This document shows, in pieces, positions 42,219-50,971 of a stretch of 64,000 bases of DNA (within the stretch, counting starts at the first letter, position 1; every line of letters starts with the position of its first letter). Made by a program: the position numbers and the translations under genes. A model generated the notes under the pieces. It ran no database searches and had not been told where the DNA came from. It was given only the letters and a program-made list of their open reading frames with translations. This DNA comes from Hyphomonadaceae bacterium. GTDB taxonomy: Bacteria > Pseudomonadota > Alphaproteobacteria > Caulobacterales > Aquidulcibacteraceae. Where the stretch lies: NCBI GenBank assembly GCA_022841905.1, contig JALHQO010000003.1, forward strand, positions 232,236-296,235, given 5' to 3'.

Positions 42219-43838
42219 ATGCGGGGCAAGCGAATTTTTATCAGCTATCGGCACGCGGATGCAGCCGCGGAAGCGCGAAGCATTTTCGCGGAGCTACGCG
42301 AACACTTCGGCGTCGACCGCGTCTTTCAAGACATTAGGAGCCTTCCCAAGGGCGAGGACTTCAAGGCGGCTCTTGAGCGTGTCCTTGACGACACCGCCGT
42401 CGTTGTCGCGGTGATCGGACCGTCATGGTTGGGCATCGTCGATGAGAAGGGCGAGCGGCGCTTGGACAACGATGATGACCTCGTGCGGCAGGAACTGGCC
42501 GCCGCCTTGAGCCGCGGCATTCCACTCATTCCGGTGCTCGTCGGCGGCGCATCTCTGCCGCGCGCAAGCGAGCTGCCAGACAGCATAGCCCGCTTGCCGT
42601 CCTATCTTGGCATGCACGTGTCGCATTCCAATTTCGCTTCAGACATGAATGCGCTGCTGCCGGCATTGGAGGCGCGTGTGGGGCGTCCGCACGCCACACT
42701 CTCGGCGCTGAGGTTTGCGGCGCAGCTGCAAAAAACCTTTGCCGCCGTCCCATACTGGGCGCGAGCATTGGGCGCCGTATTGGGCGCTCTTCTGCTCGTC
42801 GTCTTGGCCAACCCTGCGATCGGGGCTCAAGCCGAAGCAGCCGTACGCATCGCGACAAGATCTCCGGAGCGGGCGCCAATTTCGGCTGTGACCGACGAGC
42901 GAATTCGCACGCTCATGCCGCGTCACACGGCGACAAGTTGCCGTGATTTTGAACACATAGTAGACGGCGTGCTTTGGGGCGCAGCTCAGGCCTACGTGAC
43001 GTGCGGCGCGCCGCCTGCAGCATTCGAGGCGTTTCAACGAACGTCGAACCGCTTGCTCGATCTCAGCTGCATGTGTTGGCCCACCGGAGTGGGGACCGCC
43101 TATTACGCCGACTTCTGGGTGATGGAGGCTTTCTCCGCCAATGGAGTGGCTCTGCGGCCCGATGTCGTGGCGAGGATCGTGGCATCCCAGACTTCGGACG
43201 GGTGGTGGCCGGTGCACCCTCAGCAACAGGCTCAAGCTGCGGGGGCGCCGTTATACTTGACCGCGCTCATGGTGATTGCACTGCGCCGGCAAGCGCCGCT
43301 CGTTGACGACGAGGCGTTTCGCGATGAGATCGAGGCAGCCATTGCCCGAGGCAAGGACTGGTTGGCCGCCAACGAGCCCGCGGCCGGGGACGAGTGGTCG
43401 GACTATCCCAACAATGATCGTCGCGTGCGCAATCTGCTTTTTGGCGGCATGGTCTTGACCGCCTTGTCAGACGAAACGGGCTCTGAGCGATATCGGAGAT
43501 TGGCCGGGGCCTGGATCGAAAACTTAGAGTTCTCGCCCGCGGCATTATACATTGGTTCTGATGCGCTGGTGACGACTGAAAGACGCGGACGCGTTTTCAT
43601 CTTTCCCGACAATTATCGCCACGTGCCATTCTCATGGGAAGTGTGCGGCCTTGCTTCGATTTGGCCGGTGCTGTCGTTTAGCGAGAAGGTCACTTTTCTG
43701 GTAGAACTCGAGCGGAGCATTCAAAGGGAAGCGAGACGCGAAGACCCCTTCGGCCGTCCTTGGGTCAGAGATGAGGTGGCGTATTGCTTTGCGGAGTTGC
43801 GGCGCGTTCGTCGTGAGCGCGAGGCGCGAGACCCCTAG
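42219..43838 (+). CDS. TIR domain-membrane-toroid (QW-motif) fusion, candidate immune effector
   Basis: A 539-residue protein in three parts. Residues 1-155 are a TIR_2-type domain (KRIFISYRHADA, RSLPKGEDFKAAL, VVVAVIGPSW, and DDDLVRQELAAALSRGIPLI with the candidate NADase Glu92). Residues about 181-203 are one membrane helix (ARALGAVLGALLLVVLANPA). Residues about 230-530 are a helical region with a QW motif (QTSDGWW, 324-330), the hallmark of terpenoid-cyclase/squalene-cyclase alpha-alpha toroids. TIR domains in bacteria usually deplete NAD on sensing infection; here a toroid may be the sensor. A polyprenyl-type ligand or other target is speculation. It lies in the accessory region beside hipBA. 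The combination is one I do not recognise from described systems. Confidence 0.78.
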   Translation: MRGKRIFISYRHADAAAEARSIFAELREHFGVDRVFQDIRSLPKGEDFKAALERVLDDTAVVVAVIGPSWLGIVDEKGERRLDNDDDLVRQELAAALSRGIPLIPVLVGGASLPRASELPDSIARLPSYLGMHVSHSNFASDMNALLPALEARVGRPHATLSALRFAAQLQKTFAAVPYWARALGAVLGALLLVVLANPAIGAQAEAAVRIATRSPERAPISAVTDERIRTLMPRHTATSCRDFEHIVDGVLWGAAQAYVTCGAPPAAFEAFQRTSNRLLDLSCMCWPTGVGTAYYADFWVMEAFSANGVALRPDVVARIVASQTSDGWWPVHPQQQAQAAGAPLYLTALMVIALRRQAPLVDDEAFRDEIEAAIARGKDWLAANEPAAGDEWSDYPNNDRRVRNLLFGGMVLTALSDETGSERYRRLAGAWIENLEFSPAALYIGSDALVTTERRGRVFIFPDNYRHVPFSWEVCGLASIWPVLSFSEKVTFLVELERSIQREARREDPFGRPWVRDEVAYCFAELRRVRREREARDP

Positions 43839-44395
43839 ACCCGCACAGTTACGTGGCTGCCGCCAAAGACAGCTTTCGACTTCAGCCTACGACGATAATC
43901 GCGCTGAAGTTCCCTGTTTGCAACTATAAGTTCGTCGGCGTTTTGCGCAGGTGTAGTCGGCGTTTCACCGGGCTGCAGCGGTTCTGAGCGTTTCTCTCCT
44001 CCATCGCCGCGTCCTGGTCGTCACTCTCACAGGCGGTTTGTTTCTTGGTGGCGAACGGGTCACGCACGTGATTTGCACAAAGCGCGCGAACGCCTGCGAC
44101 ATCAAAGGCCCGCCCGATCAACTGCCTTATCGGGCAAGCTTCGCATCAGCTCACGCGACAGCTGGCTTTTCGCGCAAGCGCGCGTTCACTGTGCCGACCC
44201 TTCGTCATTTCAAGCCGCGATAGAGATTGACGACCCTGAGCGTCTCAAACGTCTGACCGTGCTGCATGTCTTCGCTTAAGAGCGTGTCGCAAGCCTGCTT
44301 CAAGTGCGGCCGCCACAAGCGAAAGCGGATTGGCGCGGCGTTCGGTGGTCTGAGCAAAGCCTCACGGCAAGTGGCGGTTTGGCGCCGAGGCGGCC
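43839..44395. other. intergenic gap before hipBA
   Basis: About 560 bases. Short frames on the plus strand (for example about 44073-44279) do not look like real proteins. No terminator, RNA or palindrome was seen before the operator cluster that starts at 44396. Confidence 0.35.
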
Positions 44396-44494
44396 TATAA
44401 CCGAGCGATCATAATTTGGTTCTATAATCGCTCGGTTATAATGGGTATCTATAATCGTTCGATCATAACTTGAAATTAAGATCGATCGATTATA
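44396..44494. promoter_or_regulatory. four phased hipB operators
   Basis: Four copies of an 18-bp palindrome, consensus TATAATCG-NN-CGATTATA, start at 44396, 44423, 44450 and 44477. Successive starts are exactly 27 bp apart. The least conserved copy (44477-44494) is next to the hipB start. This is a typical autoregulatory operator set of a HipB-type repressor, with unusually strict phasing (about 2.5 helical turns). Confidence 0.8.
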
Positions 44495-44504
44495 TTTTGA
44501 GAGC

Positions 44505-44795
44505 ATGATCTCAACCCGTATCACTCGACCTGAAGACGTAGGTGCAATTGTGCGTGCTTATAGGCGCGAGCATAAGCTTTCTCAGACCGAGCTTGCGCAG
44601 ACCCTTGGCGTCTCTCAGCGCTGGGTCTCGCATGTCGAAAACGGTAAGCCCACGCTGCAACTGGGCTTGGTTCTTCGCGTGTTCAATGAACTCGGTATTG
44701 GACTTACTGCAAATGCCGGAGATACGCCGGCGCCGCAAGCGCGACCAGCTCAGACGAAGCGGCTGACCGATATAGATAGCATCGTCGATGGCTAA
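44505..44795 (+). CDS. hipB: HipB-type antitoxin (XRE HTH)
   Basis: A 96-residue protein with an XRE HTH (residues about 10-62: IVRAYRREHKLSQTELAQTL, then VSQRWVSHVENGKPT). It neutralises HipA and represses the operon through the operators at 44396-44494. Its stop overlaps the hipA start by 8 bases, which shows coupling and fixes the order antitoxin-toxin. The C-terminal tail (residues 75-96) is flexible, as in other HipB proteins. Confidence 0.93.
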   Translation: MISTRITRPEDVGAIVRAYRREHKLSQTELAQTLGVSQRWVSHVENGKPTLQLGLVLRVFNELGIGLTANAGDTPAPQARPAQTKRLTDIDSIVDG

Positions 44796-46083
44796 GGAGC
44801 TTCGCGTCCTCGTCAATGATCGCGCGCTTGGTTCGGTTATCCAAGCCGGCAACGGGCGGCTGCGCTTCATTTACGACAATGAATGGCGATCAAGCGTCGA
44901 CGCCTTTCCGCTCTCCTTGTCGATGCCGCTGGGGGTCGCCGAACACGGCCACAACGAGATCACCAATTACCTCTGGGGTCTGCTTCCGGATCGTACGTCT
45001 GCTCTCAGCGCAATTGCCGCCGCGCACAATGTCTCTGTGCGGAGCGCCTTCGCACTCGTGTCCGCAGTAGGAGAAGATCTCGCGGGCGCAGTTCAAATCG
45101 TGCCTCCCAATAAGGTCGAGGCGATGAAGACGAGGGAAGGGATCGTGCAGATTCCGGAGGCGCGCCTCGCGAAATTTCTGGACGATCTCGTGGCTAACCA
45201 AGGCGCAATGAACATCAACGAAGACGCAGGCTTCTTCAGCCTCGCCGGGGCGCAAGCAAAGAAGGCCGTCTATTGGGTCAATGGCAAATGGTATGAACCG
45301 AGAGGCCGGACGCCTTCAACGCACATTATCAAGCCGCCCATGCCAGGGCTCGAGGGTCAGGTCGAGAATGAGCACTTCTGTCTTCGGCTCGCTCAGGCAT
45401 TGGATTTGCGGACCTGCGAATCGTCGATCGAGCTCATCGGCGACAAGCCCAACATTGTCGCCGGTCGGTATGATCGTCTGCGCATCAAGAATGGAAAGCG
45501 GGCGCCGCTGACGCAATCTGGAGGACGCGTCGTGCGCATCCATCAAGAAGACATGTGTCAAGCGATGGGGATCGATCCGACCAAGAAATATCAAGCCGAA
45601 GGCGGTCCGGGGATGCAAGACATCATGGCGCTCCTGGCCGGAAGCGGCGATCCTGCCACCGACCGCACCCGTTTTATGCGCGCGTGCGCATTCAACTTCG
45701 TGATCCTAGGACCTGACGCGCATGGCAAGAACTTCAGCGTGCTTATCGACAGCGCAGGGCGATATCGCCTGGCGCCGCTCTACGACATCAACAGCGTGCT
45801 GCCGTATGATCTCGAAAAGGCGCGTAAGCTCGCAATGACGATCGGCGGGGAGGGACGTTGGAGAAGCGTCGCACCCATTCACTGGGAAAAGGCTGCCAGG
45901 CTCTGTGGATATCCACCAGCCGATGCGTTGGGGCACGTGGGCGACATCGTTGCGCGCGCGCCTGCCGCAGCCAATCAGGTTCTGAAGCAATGTCGGAGCG
46001 CGGGACTGTCCACGCCGGTGCTAACGCGCCTAGTCGATCAACTCAAACGTAGATGTGACGCTCTGGCCAAGGACTACAATTAA
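44788..46083 (+). CDS. hipA: HipA-type Ser/Thr kinase toxin
   Basis: A 431-residue kinase, full length, with an N-terminal Couple_hipA region and the family SLAGAQAKKAV block (residues 151-161). The kinase core has HGKN (residues 312-315, in ILGPDAHGKNFSVLIDSAG) and PLYDINSVLPYD with the metal-binding Asp333. It phosphorylates a translation factor or tRNA synthetase (classically GltX) and causes growth arrest when not held by HipB. Complete, so presumed active. The overlap with hipB ensures balanced production. Confidence 0.92.
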   Translation: MAKELRVLVNDRALGSVIQAGNGRLRFIYDNEWRSSVDAFPLSLSMPLGVAEHGHNEITNYLWGLLPDRTSALSAIAAAHNVSVRSAFALVSAVGEDLAGAVQIVPPNKVEAMKTREGIVQIPEARLAKFLDDLVANQGAMNINEDAGFFSLAGAQAKKAVYWVNGKWYEPRGRTPSTHIIKPPMPGLEGQVENEHFCLRLAQALDLRTCESSIELIGDKPNIVAGRYDRLRIKNGKRAPLTQSGGRVVRIHQEDMCQAMGIDPTKKYQAEGGPGMQDIMALLAGSGDPATDRTRFMRACAFNFVILGPDAHGKNFSVLIDSAGRYRLAPLYDINSVLPYDLEKARKLAMTIGGEGRWRSVAPIHWEKAARLCGYPPADALGHVGDIVARAPAAANQVLKQCRSAGLSTPVLTRLVDQLKRRCDALAKDYN

Positions 46084-46437
46084 ATTCGATCAAAGCAATC
46101 GCGGGCGCCTGGTCGGGCGGCGCGCGAGCGCTTCAGGCGCGTGCAAGTGCGATCACTGGCGTTATCGAGCGCGGGCGCCCTTTCATTCAAATTCGGTGGG
46201 GCGACGCCGGACTAGGCCTAGCTGCTGAGACCGGTGGAGTGGATCGGGTCGACGCGCGGGCAGCCTTGTGTCGCGGCACAGAGAAACGAACGGACTTAGA
46301 CGACAAGCGCTTGGTCGCGCGGATGCGCACGATGAGTTGGCGCGTCGCCCATTGGGAGATTGAGTGGGGAGATTGAGTGGGGCGGATCGTGCGTTATGAT
46401 GCGTCCGCATGAGGTTGCGCAAAAAGGGGGCCCCGTC
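46084..46437. other. intergenic region
   Basis: About 350 bases with no gene I can support. The open frame upstream of 46438 adds a non-signal-like N-terminus and is not chosen. It contains the 23-bp stretch (46149-46171) that is nearly repeated at 50685-50707 (21 of 23 bases identical). Confidence 0.35.
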
Positions 46438-46920
46438 ATGAAGCTGAGCTATGTCCTAGCCGCGGTCGCGCTTGCTGCGGCGAGTGTGACTGCCTGCCAG
46501 CCTCAACCCGCGACCACTGAACCGGAAGCTGAGCCGCAGGCCGTCGAGGTGGCTACGCCGGCGCCCTCCAATGAGGCGCCGGCGAACGAGATCGCGAGTG
46601 CGTGTCCAGTCATTGCTCATCGTGGGTGGGAAGCAACTTTTACGACACGGCAAGGCGGCGCCTCGACGCTGACAGTGAGTGGGCAAATTGACTTGCCGCG
46701 GCCCGGTTACTCCGTCTCTCTCGTGCGCGATCCAAATCAGAACTCCGCCGCGGAACCGCAACTCTCGCTCTTGCTGACACCGCCTGCGCAGCCCGCGACC
46801 GCGGCGGTGACCGCGCATCCGGTCTATTATTTTGCACCGGCGTCCGGGCAGTCCAGTGTCGTGCACATTGTTTGTGAAGGGGCGCCGTTGGCTGACATCA
46901 ACGTGGTGACTGGCCAATAA
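46438..46920 (+). CDS. hypothetical lipoprotein, 160 aa
   Basis: The N-terminus MKLSYVLAAVALAAASVTAC has a lipobox Cys20. A Pro/Glu-rich linker follows (residues about 21-60, QPATTEPEAEPQAVEVATPA), then a beta-rich domain. Two later Cys (ACPVIAH and VHIVCEG) may pair. The ATG at 46438 is chosen as it gives the signal peptide. The next gene codes for a similar small lipoprotein, so they may form a tandem of related genes. Family not recognised. Confidence 0.65.
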   Translation: MKLSYVLAAVALAAASVTACQPQPATTEPEAEPQAVEVATPAPSNEAPANEIASACPVIAHRGWEATFTTRQGGASTLTVSGQIDLPRPGYSVSLVRDPNQNSAAEPQLSLLLTPPAQPATAAVTAHPVYYFAPASGQSSVVHIVCEGAPLADINVVTGQ

Positions 46921-46980
46921 TTCAGAACCGGCGCCAGAATGCGAGAGCGATGAAGATGGGCTTCAACGGAGCTGGGGGTC

Positions 46981-47361
46981 ATGCGGCGTGCAAGGTTTGG
47001 AATACTGGCGTTCGCTGCCGCCCTGGGCGCGTGTGGGCCAAGCTACGCCCCGCCCAATGCGCCTGCCATTGCGTGTCCGCAGATCAGCGCTGCTGACTAC
47101 GACGCCGCAGTCGCAGCGGGTGCGGCGCGCGCGAGTGCGACGATAAACCAGAGCGGCATGGTCTCGATGGAGACAGGGCCAGGTAGCGTTCATTGCGCGA
47201 CCTTCAGCAGTTCGATGCGCCCGTGCCGGCGCCCGGTCGATTTCGTGATCCGCTACACGTTAGCGAGCGGCGAGGTGCTTCACGTCCGCGTGCCTGCCGG
47301 CGAGCAATACCGGTTCCGCGTTCAAGCCCAGCCGACGCCCTGCGAGATCGTCAACTTTTAG
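46981..47361 (+). CDS. hypothetical lipoprotein, 126 aa
   Basis: The N-terminus MRRARFGILAFAAALGAC has a lipobox Cys18. A short Pro-rich linker leads to a small beta-rich domain with four Cys (ACPQI, VHCATFS, RPCRRPV, PTPCEIVNF). It resembles the protein at 46438 in layout (lipobox, Pro linker, Cys-bearing beta domain) though the sequences differ. Family not recognised. Confidence 0.6.
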   Translation: MRRARFGILAFAAALGACGPSYAPPNAPAIACPQISAADYDAAVAAGAARASATINQSGMVSMETGPGSVHCATFSSSMRPCRRPVDFVIRYTLASGEVLHVRVPAGEQYRFRVQAQPTPCEIVNF

Positions 47362-47542
47362 CGGCGCGTGGCTTTGCTTGGGACAGTGTGAGCGTGCGTG
47401 ATTTAGCGCTTAAAGCTACTCACGTCGGAGGCAATCGTCGCCGTGCGCTTACACTCATGAGCAACGCGACCGACTTGGTGACGTCTGGCCGAGCGGTTGG
47501 CCTCCGGGCATGCGTCGCCGCCTACGGGCCCGAACGGGTGCT

Positions 47543-49249
47543 TCAATCTTGACGCTGAAATGTGCCGTACCACGGAGGCGGCGGGATCGGCGCGGGCGTA
47601 ATCGTGCTCGGTTGGATGCTTAGCACTGGGCCGCGGCAGACCGCGGGCGACCTTTGCACGGAGCCTGCCGCCGCCTCGCCAGATCGGAACGGCGTCGTGC
47701 GCTCGCTCACCTGGGCGCCGCGAGCATAAAACTGCACGCTCCAAGTGGCGGTGACGTCAGTGACAGTGCGCTCCAGCAGCAGCGACGGCTCGCCCTCTGG
47801 CGGCGGGCCGCCGGCGAGGCGTGTGTCCCAGGGCAGCGCACGCCAACGCCAAGCAAAGCCGCCGCGAAGCACTTGGCGCATGCTGCTGTAGCGGTCGACC
47901 GGCGCCTCTATCGTGACGTCGTTGAAAGTCCCGGCGCCCGTGCCGTCGGGCGTGAAGCTGACGGTCACTGAACCGCTGATCAGTTCGCCCTCGGGGATCA
48001 TGCCCCCGAATGCTGAGCGGCGGAGATCTTCAAAGCCAATGGTCCAAGTCCCGACCGGGCAACGGCAGACGCGCTCGCCGGCGGGACTTGTCGTGGCGCG
48101 CGCGCGCCGTTGCGACGGCGACGTCGACGCCGCAGCCGAGGTCAGAACCAAAACGCCGCTGCCATATTCGTCGCAGGCGTCTATTGTAGCGCGCAACGGT
48201 AGCCAACTTTCATGCGCGCGCCGCCACGCGCCGCGCGCCTGCGCATCTTCAGGTGTTTCGATCGCCCAGGTCGAACCGCGCGAAAACTGGAAGACGCCGA
48301 GTGCTGCCTGGAATGGCCGCGCTTCACCCAAATCCAACATCTGCTCGCGCTCGATAGACGTGATCGCGGAGAGATCGGGAACGGCGATGGCGACGCGTCG
48401 GCCGTTTGGGTCGGTGAGATTGCCATCGATCCAAGCGTGAACAAAATCAAGAAACAGCTGATCGATATCGGGGATATTGCGCAGTGATGCGACGCTGCCA
48501 TCGGCGGAATGATCCCGCGACGCGCCCTGTAGGAAGTTCGCAACTGCTTCGGGCGAACGCCGGACGCCAAGAAAAAAGATGAAGGGCGCTGCGCTCTCGC
48601 CCAGCTCATAGAGTGGCCGCTCGATAAGCAGAGGCAGGGTGTCGCCATAGGCTGGGTTGAATGGCGCGTCTGGAACCGCGACGCCTGAGAAATACTCGGC
48701 TGTCGCTTCGTCTCGCCATTCAAGTTGTATATGGTCGAGCGTCGGATCCGTGAATTGCACGCAGTGAAAAAGCTCATGCGCGACGGTGCGCATCAGGTCA
48801 GCGCGGTCCAACGTGCGACCGGTGTGGTGGGCGGCGTTCTCTATCGAGATGACGCATCCGCCGCGCCCATCCGTCGTCGCCTCGCCGGCTTCTTCGAGCC
48901 CAGGAAAACTCCCGAGAATGATTGTGGTGGGGGCCGTGTGAAACCAGCGGCCGTAAACGGTTGCGCTTCGTTCGACCGCTTCGCGTATGATAGCGACTTG
49001 CGTCTCCAGATCCCGGCTGCGCGCGCCGACAATGTCGGCCACGCGATAACGCGTAGCGACCACGGTGAAATCCTCGCGCAGCACGCAATCTGCATTGCTG
49101 ACGCCTGCAGGCAGACGGATGAGCCTAGCGTCGGCAGGCATCAGCGTAGCGCACCTAACAGGGGCTTGGGCGTCCGCAGTCGTTGCAGGAAACAGCGCCA
49201 CGACAATCGCGGCCGCAGCAAGCAAAGTCCCACTCAGCCAGGCGCGCAT
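47543..49249 (-). CDS. secreted HExxH metallopeptidase-like protein
   Basis: A 568-residue protein with a signal peptide (LLAAAAIVVALFPATTADAQ). A gluzincin-like motif (VAHELFHCVQF, residues 158-162) is followed 18-22 residues later by acidic residues in WRDEATAEYFSG, giving Glu181 or Glu185 as third ligand. The C-terminal half is beta-rich with Cys. It would act in the periplasm or outside the cell. The ATG at 49249 has GGGGAGG just upstream; the open frame to 49312 has no signal-like sequence. Family unknown. Confidence 0.7.
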   Translation of the reverse strand: MRAWLSGTLLAAAAIVVALFPATTADAQAPVRCATLMPADARLIRLPAGVSNADCVLREDFTVVATRYRVADIVGARSRDLETQVAIIREAVERSATVYGRWFHTAPTTIILGSFPGLEEAGEATTDGRGGCVISIENAAHHTGRTLDRADLMRTVAHELFHCVQFTDPTLDHIQLEWRDEATAEYFSGVAVPDAPFNPAYGDTLPLLIERPLYELGESAAPFIFFLGVRRSPEAVANFLQGASRDHSADGSVASLRNIPDIDQLFLDFVHAWIDGNLTDPNGRRVAIAVPDLSAITSIEREQMLDLGEARPFQAALGVFQFSRGSTWAIETPEDAQARGAWRRAHESWLPLRATIDACDEYGSGVLVLTSAAASTSPSQRRARATTSPAGERVCRCPVGTWTIGFEDLRRSAFGGMIPEGELISGSVTVSFTPDGTGAGTFNDVTIEAPVDRYSSMRQVLRGGFAWRWRALPWDTRLAGGPPPEGEPSLLLERTVTDVTATWSVQFYARGAQVSERTTPFRSGEAAAGSVQRSPAVCRGPVLSIQPSTITPAPIPPPPWYGTFQRQD

Positions 49250-49546
49250 CAGAGCCTCCCCAGAGCGGCAAGTGTGGCGTGCGGTCATCATGGCGCCAAC
49301 CCCCCACGGCACGCCAGCTCCAAGCTCTTACGCCCGGTTGAGGGCAGGGGCGTTTCTCTCGGCGTTCGCTCGGGTTTGGCTAGGCGAGGGATGTGAGCCA
49401 AATCAGATTTCGCGCCACGCGCTCGCTCGTCGGATTGCGTTCATATTGCAGGTGTCGCGTCGGGGCGAACTACACGGTAAGCCAGCCACTCCCGGCGCCC
49501 TGACGAGTTGGGACCCGCGCTGCAGGCGGCCCAGGGCTAAGCGATT

Positions 49547-50305
49547 TCAATCAGGCTGTGAGTACGGCAAGAAGAGCCGTCGGCCCATCGCCTGCTCATC
49601 CATTTTTTGAAGCGCGCGCAAGCTGACGATTGTGATCTTGCCCCGATCCAACTCGATCACACCCTCTTCTTTCAGGGCGTGAAGCTGACGCGAGACAGCC
49701 TCGCGCGTGGCGCCAATGAGGGCGGCTAGCGAAGCTTGCGTGGGCGAAGGATTAAGCCGCCGACGGTCGCCGCCCGGGACGAGGTGGGCGTGGCGAATGA
49801 GTTCCGCCAGCAGCCGATTGCGCGCGTTGCCTGCGGCGAGTTCGTAGACCCGGGCGCCGTAGTTCAGCGCGTGTGTCACCAGCGTGCGCGTCAGGTTCTT
49901 CGCGAATGCCGCCGACTTATCGGAGAGAGAAAGGAAGTAATCGGTCGGTATGTCGAGGATCACGCCGCCGCGATCCACGAAGAGCCGGTGCGCGTCGCCG
50001 AAGCTGTGTCCAGCCAGGGCGATGGCGAACCCGAACGCCTCGCGCGGCTTGACCCCATACATGGTGACAGTGTCGCCGTGGGGCGTGGTTACGCCGACGC
50101 GATACTCGCCACGCCATACAAATCCGACGCGCCCATGAAAGTCGCGCTCGATCATACAAGTCGCGCGGTTCTTGAACTTAGTTCGACGCACGAGGACAAA
50201 CACCTCCTCAAGCACTTCATCGTCGAGGTCGTTGAACAGGTGCAGTTGGCGCAATTCTTGTGGCGTCTTTGGACCGTTGCCTGCCAAATCCAGAGATGTT
50301 GCCAT
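49547..50305 (-). CDS. Crp/Fnr-family regulator
   Basis: A 252-residue protein with the cNMP-like beta-roll (GFVWRGEYRVGVTTPHGDTV, then MYGVKPREAFGFAIALAG) and a winged HTH (LAALIGATREAVSRQLHALK). The usual FGE-x-R phosphate-binding cassette is not clear, so it may use another signal. It belongs to the same broad family as those at 8208, 22610 and 23470 but is the most diverged. ATG 50305 is chosen for family length. It faces the accessory element on its left. Confidence 0.87.
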   Translation of the reverse strand: MATSLDLAGNGPKTPQELRQLHLFNDLDDEVLEEVFVLVRRTKFKNRATCMIERDFHGRVGFVWRGEYRVGVTTPHGDTVTMYGVKPREAFGFAIALAGHSFGDAHRLFVDRGGVILDIPTDYFLSLSDKSAAFAKNLTRTLVTHALNYGARVYELAAGNARNRLLAELIRHAHLVPGGDRRRLNPSPTQASLAALIGATREAVSRQLHALKEEGVIELDRGKITIVSLRALQKMDEQAMGRRLFLPYSQPD

Positions 50306-50971
50306 GAAATCCAACTTACCTTGAGAGCCAGCAGGCACGCGCCGTTTGCGTCTCGATCACGCAGGCTCCCATGCCGGGTTGCTTATAGGCGATTTCGGCG
50401 GAGAGCTGAACCTCCGTTACGGCAAGCGCCTTCTCGACGAACCGATGCGGTTGCTGATGCCGGATCGGCCGACCTTGGTCCATCCCCGCCCTAAAGCGCC
50501 GCGCGCGTCGGCGTTGTGTGTGGACGACGTAGCGACGGAGTTCTGTGAGACTTGCGTGCTGCGTTGCGGTCACATCCGAACGCCTCAACAATCACATTTG
50601 CGCATCGCGACTAGGATCAGCGAAGGGAGCTTTCGTCGAACCCCGTGAGCGAGGCCGGACGTGCGCGCGCGACATCGGGCTGGCGCGATCAGCGGCGTTA
50701 TCGAGCGTGCGCGATAAGCACGGCGCAAAGGGCGAGGGCAAATGCGCCCTATTACTGGGCGAGTGTGAACCGGTACTGCGCGAAAGCGCGCGCCTCGCCT
50801 TGCCGCGCGTAAGCAGCGAGCACTCAAGCTTCCGAGGCCGGGGAGGGGATAGGGGGGTAGGGGGAGGGGCGCCGCGTTTTCTTGAATTCAACCCTATGCA
50901 CCGTGCCCCGGACTTGTCCTTTGGCGGCGCCTTCTTATCTGCAGCCGGCGACCAAGCGGGGAGGAAAGTTT
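50306..50971. other. gap before the integrase element, no supported gene
   Basis: About 665 bases. Several frames are open but their translations are Arg/Ala-rich and disordered. It contains a 23-bp near-repeat of 46149-46171 (at 50685-50707) and the G-run cluster at 50840-50869. No tRNA or attachment-site duplicate was identified. Confidence 0.35.
50840..50869 (+). other. G-quadruplex-type sequence
   Basis: Five G-runs of 4-6 bases (GGGG, GGGG, GGGGGG, GGGGG, GGGG) separated by loops of 1-3 bases form one of the densest G-tracts in the window. It is about 100 bases upstream of the first gene of the integrase element. Quadruplex formation is predicted by pattern only. Confidence 0.5.
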
